Shown one piece after another: positions 52,501 through 61,679 of a stretch of 64,000 nucleotides of DNA; positions within the stretch are counted from its first letter, which is position 1; the number at the start of each line of letters is the position of its first letter. Origin of the DNA: Acanthaster planci (taxonomy: Eukaryota; Echinodermata; Asteroidea; Valvatida; Acanthasteridae); NCBI RefSeq assembly GCF_001949145.1, contig NW_019091365.1:1694159-1758158 (forward strand), in the 5' to 3' direction. Both the position numbers and the translations under genes were made by a program. Below the pieces are notes generated by a model. It made no database searches and was not told the origin of the DNA. It worked only from the letters and a program-made list of their open reading frames with translations.

Positions 52501-55500
52501 GATCTTGCGGTTGGCCACATCAAGGGTCCACACGCGGATTGTACGCCTGCAGAAAATCAGTCAAGTTCAGCGGTCAGTGAAAAACACCAGTAAGGTAAAA
52601 CATGCAGCCGTCACTGCTGACAGAAAGGAAGTAGAGAGTGCTGGTAGCATGCAAGATATCGAGATGCAGACAGTCACGGAAGAGACTGTGTGACATCCTC
52701 AATGAAAAACGGACAACTGTTGCCCAAAACTTCCCCCCCCCCAAAAAAAAATGTCCAAACGGAATGCCTTTTTTTCAGGTGGTCAGACTATTTGTCGAAG
52801 CTGAACTGGTGTTGTGACTCGATGTGTTTCAATTATAGTCAGCTTCCTGAACTTTGTTGACTATGAGGGGTTTCGTTTCACAAAAGGGCCAAAATGTGGC
52901 ACTGAATGGTAAGAGACATTAATGAACGGCCATCATGCCAGCATGCATGTTTCAATTGGTCAACAGAGTGTCTGCTTCCATGTTTCCCTCAGTTGTGACT
53001 TAACATTTCTGTATGACTGCCTATTATCCAGGACTGTTCACCAATGCTGTCTGCATCTTTTAATTTTGATAAAGCCACAACAAAGCTCTTGTGATACACA
53101 TGACTTATCAGTGTCAAATGGAGACAAAAAGGTGACCGATGATACCACTTATAACACACCTGTTGCTGGCTTCTATAAACTGGTTGTGAATTAATACAGG
53201 CTAGTGCATGAAGTTTGCATTTGGAAATCAGACCCTGCTCTGGTCACTCACATTCTCTCAGGGTGCATGGATGTGCACTGGTAGGCACTGACACCGGCTA
53301 CTTACTCGCCACCTGTGACAAACTTCAAGTCGTCATTGTTGCAGTAGGCCACGCAGGACGTCATGCCTGCGCTCATGACGGCGGCTGGCGCCCCGCACAC
53401 TGGCTCCTTCTTAACCACGTCCCACACCACCACGCTGCCGTCATCCTTCCCGCCCAGGGACACCAGGTACTTGGAGCTTGGGGAGAAGGCCAACGACTGA
53501 ACTTTGACCTTGTGGAGCTCCAGTCTGCAATAAAGCTCCTTCTCATTGAAGTCCCAGATGATGATGTTGGCCTGAAATCGATTAAAAGCAGTGAACGCAG
53601 TGACTATCCGCTCTCGGGNNNNNNNNNNNNNNNNNNNNNNNNNNNNNNNNNNNNNNNNNNNNNNNNNNNNNNNNNNNNNNNNNNNNNNNNNNNNNNNNNN
53701 NNNNNNNNNNNNNNNNNNNNNNNNNNNNNNNNNNNNNNNNNNNNNNNNNNNNNNNNNNNNNNNNNNNNNNNNNNNNNNNNNNNNNNNNNNNNNNNNNNNN
53801 NNNNNNNNNNNNNNNNNNNNNNNNNNNNNNNNNNNNNNNNNNNNNNNNNNNNNNNNNNNNNNNNNNNNNNNNNNNNNNNNNNNNNNNNNNNNNNNNNNNN
53901 NNNNNNNNNNNNNNNNNNNNNNNNNNNNNNNNNNNNNNNNNNNNNNNNNNNNNNNNNNNNNNNNNNNNNNNNAAACATAAGCGCCATTGCTTAAACAATC
54001 TTTCTTTGGTCCAAAGTTGTAAGTTACGATGACCTAGTAAGTCATCGTAACTTACAATGAATTACCATGGGAATTGCGACGAGTTCACTCGTCGCAATTT
54101 TCTTGAAATCGATTTTAGGAATCATCTTAAGTTGCGATGGATAACCCATCGCAACTTAAGATACGATCGATCGTAGCCTTTGGTGAAATCGGCCCCTGAA
54201 CAGGAACAACTGGAGGCGTCTTTTTAGACAGCAACCCAAGTCCATTAATGGGAATTCATCGCACAGGTTTAATGCATAGTTTTGGCATGACACGCTTAGA
54301 ATAGGAGCAGCTTTTTTAAAATTGAGACTATATAATGGTCTTCACGTGTGCACTGGGCAGCATGCATGATCTAAGCTGGGAAATTTCCCTTCAAGCTGTC
54401 TCTTTTTTGCCAGTGGGGAACCTGCACTTCAATTCAGGGTGGATATTCAGAGTGATGCTAGACCGACGCTTCTTTGGGAGAGGGGGTGGTAGGGAGGTTA
54501 ACGTAATTTTGTAGGACACAGGCATCGCTAAGGTGGGATGTCACATCCCCATTAATCAGTTTTGTTGGCAAAGTCATGGTGCTGTCGGCAAGAATCCGAC
54601 TCCCATTATACTCAGTTAGCAAGGCAGTGCGTCAGAGAATTTCATGATGGTACGTCTCCCCCAACAAATAATGATTTGGCGATGTCCCTGTTCAAGTGCC
54701 CGTGCTTAAAAACAATACAAACGAAAACATGTATTGTGTATGTTACATGTATAATGAGGGGATTACATTTTTGCAGGGAAATAAAGAAATTTTCCATAAA
54801 ATATAGTCTACTTAAACAAAGGCACTTCTACTGTGGACAGTTCCCATTGCCCTGTTGAATTTAAAAGATTTACAGCCAAACTCTTGTGTCGCAGGTTTCC
54901 TTGGTCAAGAAATTTTAAGTTGTCAAAACAATACGAGGAGGGTTTGATGGGCTTCTTTCAGTTAAAACAAAAAGACAAGATAAAAGGAGCCATGGAGGTG
55001 CACTCATTTGATTGATTACTTGCACTAAGTAATTTATTTCTCACCATCATAAGAAACTCAAAATCATCTGAAATTTTCCTTGAAAAAATGATAACTGTGC
55101 AAAGCCAAAGACCTACAGGTAACGATTCTGCCTGCGGTAAATCCCAACATGGTTTTTTTTTCTCCAGGATTTAACATACTGCAGCTATTGAATCTCACCT
55201 TGAACCCCATGTACGTGACCTGTCCCGAGGCGATGTACTTTCCATCCTTGGAGATGGCCACACAGGAGACATCGTCCGTGTGGCCCTGCAGGAAGTTCTG
55301 GGTGTGCTTGGTGATGTGCTCTATGATGACGGTGTTGCCCAGGGGATAGATGATGTGCTCCTTATCTGGGTGGACCTTGAGGCCGGCATATACATTGCCT
55401 ACCAAGGAGAAGGAGGAGAAATCATCAGGGAGTTCACAAACTTTCTGTCATGCAACCAGTAATCCTGGGTTGTTTGATGCCTCTATTTGTTCAACTGAAT

Positions 55501-58340
55501 ACCAACTGTAGGGGTAGAATGTACAGATAACTTATCCTGGAACCGACACGAGGATACCACCCATAAGAAGTGCATAAGATGTTTGGTTTCTTATGGCAGT
55601 CAAGGACTGCTGCTATACTACCTTTGCGTGGTCCATGGCAGAGTATGCCAGCTGTGTATGGGATCCATCCACTTCGAACATCATCAAAATTGAATCTGTC
55701 CAGCGCAGTGCTGCCTGGTACGTCATGAATGACTACTACCCCCGGTATGGAGACAGCAGTGCCAACACCATGCTCAGTAACCTGGATTGGGAGTCTCTTC
55801 AATGCAGAGGCACATCCAAAGTCACAGCAATATACCGGATCATAAACAAACTCACTGACATCCCTGACAACCAGCTCACCCGGGTCAGTTCATGTACCAG
55901 AGGAAACAGCCGCAAGTTCTTCATCCCACCCACTGGTACAACCTTACTGAAGGGTTCCTTCTTCTCAGACACCATCTGCCTGTGGAACACACTGCCTCAG
56001 CAAGTTGTTGAGTCACCAACCCTGGATATTGTCAAGTCCAGGGTGAATGGTGCCACTCTTAGATACATGTAGCCACTCCATCCTAACTTCTACAAGTTCT
56101 GCTCATGTATTTTTTTTTCTTCCATACATCTTTATGTTGAGTATCTGATGTGATTTTGGCAACTTTTGAGGTGGCAACTGTAGGGTTCTTTTAGTGACTC
56201 CCACTCAAGTCCAAAATTAAAAATAATAAGGGATTTCTAAAGCCCCAGCTAGTGGGTGTGGTGTAATGGATGGAATGCCAGGGTGGCATGTTTTCGATGA
56301 ATTCGGTCAGGTGCGAGCCACATAAATTTGGAGGTTGAGGATTTTTTTAGGCATAACCTGCCACCAATTCATGGCTAAAGTAGGCTGCTTTCCTTAAAAA
56401 AATGATAGGCCTGATGTCAGGCAAAAGAATTACAGAAAGACGGCAAAGATAGAGAAAGAATTGGAAATACCAACGATGACTGTCAAGTCATGTTAGACCT
56501 GGGCCTGTGACAAGGAAACCCTCTGTGTGTCCTTTTATTTCCAATGGAGTGAAAATCTAGACCTACAGTACATGTACATGTCCTCTAGACAACAGATCTG
56601 GATGCCGTCCATGGTTCAGTCATTTTTCAAAGCAAGCCTGCAGCCCAATTGAATACTCGTAACATAATGGCAGCATATCTTACAGGATCTCAAGTTTGTC
56701 AGGCAACCGCAACTTCCATTCTGCAAGATTATTTCTTTCAGGTAAGAAAAGGTGGATGGAGCCCAGGCCTAATGCATTTCAAAAAAATTGGTCTCGAGTA
56801 GGAGAATAACAAGTATGAGACCAAGATCCAGACCAAGACCACAGGTCCAAGACCAAGAGCAGCTATAACATCCAAAAATAATTTTTTTTAAATGTATAAA
56901 TTGCTCCTCATATTGAAGCTTGAAACCAGAAAAAAATTCAGTGGTACAAACCGTTTGGTGATATGATGCTTCTGTAGGAAGTTACAACCCTTTAAAGTTT
57001 TAAAGTCCCCAGAGCTTTCTGGTCCAAAAATGACAAAAATTACTCAGTAACCTTGTTTCTCCACCAATTTGAACGATTTAAAAACTTGATTGGTACTAGG
57101 CCCCTATTATAATCTCGTCTTGTCAACAGAAGTATTTTTAGACTTTTCTTTCCAAACGAAGACTGGCTTAAGTTACAAAATTGATAACTCAGTCCTACAC
57201 AAACTTGATCTTAAACTGGCCGCTCGCACACAACAGTTGTCTAATTTTGGTGCTTCAATTTTTTCCTGCTTTTGCTAGAAGTGAGGTACTGGAGTACCTC
57301 ACTGGAGTGAGAGGTCAGGGTCAATTTCACGGATCATTAGCATGATTTTTTCCCTTGATAAACATACCAACCAAACTGTTCATGTGTTGTATATTGGTTG
57401 TGACTGGTGTTCAGCTGATGTTCCCTTATCATAAGAATGACATGGATTTTTGGCAGGTTACTTCCTGAGCAAGATAATACTGTGCTGAGCAAACTTTTGT
57501 GCTTAGCAGCTTCGTGAAATTGGCCCTGACCACTCACAAACACAACGTTCGAACTCACACACACAGCGTTTGCAATTTACATACACGACATTTACAATTC
57601 ACAAACACAACATTCGAACTCACAAAGATGACATTCGAACTCACACACACGACGTTTGCCTGTCGTGTCGCTTTAGAACACCATAATATAGTTAAACTGA
57701 CAAGATGCTTACAAATGATTATAAAGATGAACAAAGAAATTGACTGGAGCAGGATTTGAACCTGTGGCCTTCGGAATACCATTTTGGATAGGCCTCCCAG
57801 TGCAGTAAATGACATTGAATGAAAGAAAAAAGATTTATGTACTTTATGTTAGGAGTGATTTCAAGATAGAACAGTTTGTTTGGAAAAGAGCAACATTCAA
57901 CTGAAAAATTACAGTTTTATGTGAGCGCAAAATAGGAAATATCTTAACTGGGGTCCAGGTAGGCTACCAAGAGCAGTGTGTTTAAGATTATGTTCAAACT
58001 GATCTCGAGACTGGTTCTGAGACCAAGACCAGTCTCAACAACAATACTGGCTGACAACAGGTAACATTATTACAGTGACAACACAGTGTCCTTTCTGATG
58101 TTTCTTTACTATGGGCTGATGTTCAGAACTCTCACTCTGTTAAAACTCGGGCCTAACTTAGGCCTAACGTTGGGACTAAATTTCCAGAAACCTTACGACC
58201 CTCACGCTGACATGTCTGACGTCCGTAACTATTACTAGGCCCTACCACAAGTCACCAGGCACGCAGGCCTACTGCTTACCATTAAATCCCGTTGTGGATA
58301 ATAACTCCAGCTCTTTATAGTCGTCGGTGCCTGTCGTCAT
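46530..58340 (-). CDS. CFAP52: Cilia- and flagella-associated protein 52 (WDR16), 12 coding exons
   Basis: Exons on the minus strand are 58340-58280, 55398-55199, 53571-53306, 52546-52447, 51659-51442, 51013-50950, 50590-50478, 49926-49778, 48890-48593, 48130-48028, 47760-47626 and 46676-46530. They sum to 1854 nt (617 residues; human about 620), with GT-AG introns and no stop. The protein starts MTTGTDDYKELELLSTTGFN and ends DGAIMRWKYPN. It is WD40 repeats almost throughout, forming two beta-propellers. Diagnostic stretches are GLKVHPDKEHIIYPLG, FLQGHTDDVSCVAISKDGKY, SLGGKDDGSVVVWDV, ITVPNMTCNAIELFRDGKGI, TTSDCRRIISGGGEGQVRVW and GHSGAINRVRICPNQ. CFAP52 is an axonemal protein of the doublet microtubule lumen in motile cilia and sperm flagella. 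A 354-bp gap falls wholly inside intron 2, so no coding sequence seems lost. Confidence 0.96.
47085..47324. mobile_element. GGGCCAATTTCAC-family miniature element, copy C (240 bp)
   Basis: Very long inverted ends: GGGCCAATTTCATAGAGCTG continues into CTTAAGCACAAAATTTGCTTAAGC. The right end is the near-perfect inverse for more than 40 bp. It lies in the last intron of CFAP52. This is the best preserved copy of the family here. Confidence 0.8.
53619..53972. other. Assembly gap (354 N)
   Basis: A run of undetermined bases inside CFAP52 intron 2. It directly abuts the hairpin-rich repeat at 54017-54200, a plausible cause of the assembly break. Reading frames drawn through the N run are meaningless. 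Confidence 0.99.
54017..54200. mobile_element. Triple-hairpin miniature element, left part hidden by the gap
   Basis: Three hairpins follow one another. Stem 17 bp at 54017-54033/54041-54057 (TTGTAAGTTACGATGAC, 7-nt loop). Stem 13 bp at 54072-54084/54087-54099 (AATTGCGACGAGT). Stem 17 bp at 54124-54140/54146-54162 (ATCTTAAGTTGCGATGG, 5-nt loop). A 12-bp palindrome ACGATCGATCGT follows at 54163-54174, then a terminus ending TGGTGAAATCGGCCCCTG that resembles the GGGCCAATTTCAC family. The stems share a TTGCGATG-like core, as if one hairpin had been multiplied. Confidence 0.75.
55512..56085 (+). pseudogene. Non-LTR retrotransposon fragment (reverse transcriptase C-terminal region)
   Basis: The plus frame contains AEYASCVWDPSTSNIIKIES followed by VQRSAAWYVMNDYY, LDWESLQCRGTSKVTAIYRI and SFFSDTICLWNTLPQQVVES. 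This is the conserved tail of Jockey/CR1/L2-type reverse transcriptase proteins. Upstream, DNLSWNRHED-like sequence near 55520 is in another frame, so frameshifts are present. The fragment is 5'-truncated, lies antisense in CFAP52 intron 1 and cannot be active. Confidence 0.85.
57318..57526. mobile_element. GGGCCAATTTCAC-family miniature element, copy D (209 bp)
   Basis: Ends are GGGTCAATTTCACGGATCAT and the inverse of GCAGCTTCGTGAAATTGGCC. Outside these, GTGAGAGGTCA on the left and TGACCACTCAC on the right continue the inverted match, so the true ends may lie further out. In CFAP52 intron 1. Confidence 0.65.
57528..57660. repeat. Minisatellite, 22-23 bp units
   Basis: About five or six units like TTCGAACTCACAAACACAAC with drift, immediately right of copy D. 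Too imperfect and without spacers to be a CRISPR-like array. Confidence 0.8.
57735..57800 (-). repeat. tRNA-like SINE remnant
   Basis: On the minus strand, GGTTCAAATCC (57762-57752) is a perfect pol III B box, preceded by GGCCACA and followed by TGCTCCA, which resembles a T arm. No convincing A box or D arm makes a complete tRNA. Confidence 0.4.
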
Positions 58341-58486
58341 CGTTATGGTTTTCCCTTGAAGTCCAAACAAACAAGTACAGGCTGTAAAGTATACTACAAA
58401 TGATTCGATAACTCACGTAAACTCAGCACTAATAAGTTCGATGCATTAAAGTCATGAAACTTCGCTTTGCACACACGAGCTTTCCA

Positions 58487-58501
58487 GTTGCTATGGAATA
58501 C
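58487..58501 (-). promoter_or_regulatory. Possible RFX X-box upstream of CFAP52
   Basis: The minus strand reads GTATTCCATAGCAAC, 147 bp upstream of the CFAP52 start codon. The right half AGCAAC matches the RFX half-site and the left half TATTCC matches partly, with the usual AT spacer. RFX factors drive ciliary genes. A forkhead-like AAACAAACA lies at about 58365-58373. Confidence 0.4.
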
Positions 58502-60563
58502 CTATTGCATCATGGGAATTTGTAACTTTCCTGGTCAATTGGTGGCGCTATCCCTCGTTAACGGCTTTCCGTCTCCGTACGCACGGCCCCAGTACTTTAA
58601 ACTCGGTAGAAATTCCTCCTGAATTCGCCACTTTATGGAGATTTACAAGGAGGCCTTTAGAAGAGTGGAAACTAATTTGATTTCAGGGGTTACTGCAATG
58701 TAGCTGTTGTAGTTATGAGTGAAAACTGCTGACGAATGTGAATAAATGACGCCCTGATGAATGTTGTTCTATATTTTAATAGTTTTTGGAGAAAAGAGTG
58801 TTCAATCGCTGATGATGAAAAATGGGTTCTTTCAAACTGTTTGCTGTTGCCCCTCCGTGACCTCATAGTTTAGGTATCAAGATGTAACTAGTATCTACTA
58901 TGATGATTTGGCGGCTAATTTAAAAAGGCTGTGATCTGGTGGGTGTTAACTGGTGGGTGTCCCAATTCGACCCCAAAAGAGCATGGGGCGGAATCCACCC
59001 ACCCCGACGTTTTTTTCCGGTATCTCCACAGAGCATTTTATTTCAGAACTTAAACCTTTAGTAATTTATAGAGTAACTATTTGCAGTCATTTTGACACCA
59101 TTTTTGCAAAAATCGAACTTACTGTTCTTAAGCAGCGTGCATTTTTCCGAGACGGGTCAGCCAAAAATGTATACTTTTAATTTTCAACTGCGGTGCTATG
59201 ATACACGCGTATACTGGCACGAATGTAGTCATGAACTTCAAATGACCGTAACAACATAATGTTATGTCTGATTGAGTTCAAGCTTCATTTTTGTAATGAT
59301 AAGGAGTGTTGGTATATGCATGCGAAGTCTTAACAAATCGGATGTGCACAGCCGAGTTCTTGGAGGCGGAATCCGCCCCCGGCTGTGAGATTGGGTAAAA
59401 ATAACCTGGCTCTTTGAGGGGGTTAAAGTTGCCAGCACATTTTGTCACAATACTGTTTATTGAGTAGTTTCACCAGTATTCCTGTCGAAGTTGATGATGA
59501 AATACGCGACAGATGTAGGCATAGCATAGTGGAAAACACACACCTTTCATTCGAATAATTCATTTCTATCCAAGACATCTGTTGACCCCATTTCGAAAGC
59601 ACATTTTGCCAACGCGGCCTTGTTGCCTTAAGCACCTCCATGCCTTAAGTTGCTCCCGTGGACGGATTTACCCCATGCAATTGGTTTTCTTTTTCAAAAT
59701 TCAAGCATCAAAATGGGGGTCGCTCCCCCCGCGAATGTCCATGCCCCATGGGTGCCCCCTTCCCCATTTGAAGTCTGTGAATAATCTCCGTTGAAATGCA
59801 GCTGCAGCTTATTTTCTTGTGGTGCCCCTGTGAAAATGAATGTGTGCACCCCCGAGTGCTCCTGGAAATGTAGCCCTATAGTTACGCCACTGAATCACAC
59901 CATAATGAATACAATGTACATATCTTGCTTAAAGGTAACGATACTGAAAACACGCAGTTTTGTTTTATCATGCATGCACGTTGATTTTGTAGGCCTACCA
60001 GCTGAAAAAAATCACACTGGAAACCATCTAGTGTGTAATCGTGTTTGCTTTCCAAATATGATCAGAGTTGCTGACTTAATAATAAATAAAAAGCTCTGCA
60101 AATGGACGAACCAGCCAATTAGACCTAACAGACAAGGTTGACTATACGGGGGAAACACATCGGAAGAAGTACGCATGCTATTTGGCTGATCCAACTGGAG
60201 CGTATAACCCAAGGTCTCTTAATCGTGATTGGATGACGGATCCCATCCTTCAGGGGGCTGTTTTGTAAAATTCATCACGATGAATATTTAAACATCTTTC
60301 TCCACAAAGTCCCCGGGGAAATGATTTTTCGGATGGAGGTAAATTGGAGCTTTTTAGTGCGTATATAATCTCCAATGCACTGCAAAACCATTAGTCTGCA
60401 TGACAGCGGCAGAGACATAGTGGCGTAACACAGAAGTCCTTTATAATAGTCAAAGAAGCCTTCCAGTGCTTTCAGAAAACTTTCAATGAGGCAAAGGTAG
60501 ACCATCTACGAAGAGGGACACGATATTTTTGGGACTGAATTTCGCAAGCCATTTCTTCCGGAC
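58502..60563. other. Intergenic region between CFAP52 and the GPCR gene
   Basis: No gene recognised. It includes the hAT-like end at 59690-59897. A TATATAA word at 60363-60369 followed by CCAAT lies about 200 bp before the GPCR start and could belong to its promoter, but this is only a motif match. Confidence 0.35.
59690..59897 (-). mobile_element. Possible hAT-like transposon end
   Basis: On the minus strand this begins TTCAGTGGCGTAACTATAGG and runs through G-rich sequence to GGGGCATGGACATTCGCGGG. It parallels the fragment at 15758-15855. CAGTGGCGTAACTA termini are typical of animal hAT families. No transposase seen. Confidence 0.45.
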
Positions 60564-61679
60564 ATGTCAGCTCATCTTGATGTGTCTATGGTCGTTCTGG
60601 CCGCCTCTACGGCCGTACTTGGAACCTTGGGGATAGTGACAAACGCAGCTTCAATCATCTTCTATGTCCGCAGACCGATAATGCGCACATCGACCAATCT
60701 TTTGATGACCCACAAGGCAGCAGTCGATTTCATGTCCCTTCTGCCATTCCCACTTCGTCTACTGCAGATTCTGAGCGGAGAGGACGGCTATCCCTTCAAC
60801 GGATGGCTGTGCAAGTCTGTCGTGACCGTAGAAACGCTCTGCATGATCATCAATGCCAACATAATCTTCGTCTTGGCATACGACAGACTGACGGCCGTCA
60901 TCAGGCCGGGAGACGACCTGGACCGCTCCGTCACCAGGGCCCGTCATCACATCGCTGCTACCTGGGTTTACTGCCTCTTGCTGGCTCTTCCCGTTACAGC
61001 AGCGGGTTGGACTGTATTATGGCCGGCAGGAGACTCGCCACTCCGCCGGCCAACGTGTGGTTACCAGTGGCCGGCAGGCGAGAAGTACCACTCCATGTAC
61101 TTCGGCAGCATCTTGGTTATCATCTTCGCCGGTCACCATATCGTCTACGCTTGCTTCGGCTACTTCACCTGGAAGCGAGTGCGGCAAAGGAAGGAGAACT
61201 TTTTGGCGCGGTACGACACCGTGCAACGGTGCCGGGCAGTGGCGGCCGTAATCTGCCTCAACTTCGTCGCGTATTTTATCTTCTGGGCTCAGCACGTCTA
61301 CGTCATGATCCACCTAGGGGACGATCAGACCCACGTGCCCCACATCCCCTCTGACCTGACAGACCCCCTGTCAGTGGCCGCATCCGTTGCCGTCTACGTG
61401 GCAGCCAGCTCCAATCTCCTCATCTACGGCTCCAACATGGATCAGTGGAGGGGCGTGGCGCGGGACGCCCTGTGCTGTCGGTGCGGGCCGGGGGGAGGGG
61501 TAGTGAGGCCTCTGAACGAGGAGAACGCCGTGGCAGTCATCGATGTCACGGCTGCAACCGACGAGCCGCGGGGCAACGGGCACAACTGCGTCAACAACAA
61601 CGACAATGGAAGCATGATGAACCTGGGAACTCTTCAGCATTCAGATGAAGAGCTTGAGATTCAGGATATTGCATTATGA
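60564..61679 (+). CDS. Divergent rhodopsin-like G protein-coupled receptor, single exon
   Basis: 371 residues with seven hydrophobic segments (about 8-34, 45-69, 84-110, 127-150, 178-204, 224-250, 267-290). Class A landmarks are Asn27 in TM1, Asp55 in TM2, Cys83 and Cys165 for the extracellular disulfide, the DRL version of DRY at 107-109 and Trp134 in TM4. Departures: no proline in TM5, FFW-type aromatics (Phe240, Trp241) without the TM6 proline, and NLLIY at 284-288 in place of NPxxY. CCRC at 304-307 may be palmitoylated, and an acidic Asn-rich tail follows. It acts at the plasma membrane, presumably through G proteins; the ligand is unknown. Such intronless lineage-specific receptors are abundant in echinoderms. 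GC content is well above that of the flanks. Confidence 0.9.
   Translation: MSAHLDVSMVVLAASTAVLGTLGIVTNAASIIFYVRRPIMRTSTNLLMTHKAAVDFMSLLPFPLRLLQILSGEDGYPFNGWLCKSVVTVETLCMIINANIIFVLAYDRLTAVIRPGDDLDRSVTRARHHIAATWVYCLLLALPVTAAGWTVLWPAGDSPLRRPTCGYQWPAGEKYHSMYFGSILVIIFAGHHIVYACFGYFTWKRVRQRKENFLARYDTVQRCRAVAAVICLNFVAYFIFWAQHVYVMIHLGDDQTHVPHIPSDLTDPLSVAASVAVYVAASSNLLIYGSNMDQWRGVARDALCCRCGPGGGVVRPLNEENAVAVIDVTAATDEPRGNGHNCVNNNDNGSMMNLGTLQHSDEELEIQDIAL

Noticed and set aside
53215-53994. 259-codon frame crossing the gap
   Set aside because: Half of it is undetermined bases and the rest is antisense to CFAP52 exon 3.
57528-57660. CRISPR-like array
   Set aside because: Adjacent diverged units with no unique spacers, in an animal genome.
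60803-61354. 183-codon second frame inside the GPCR gene
   Set aside because: A shadow frame created by the GC-rich third positions of the receptor.
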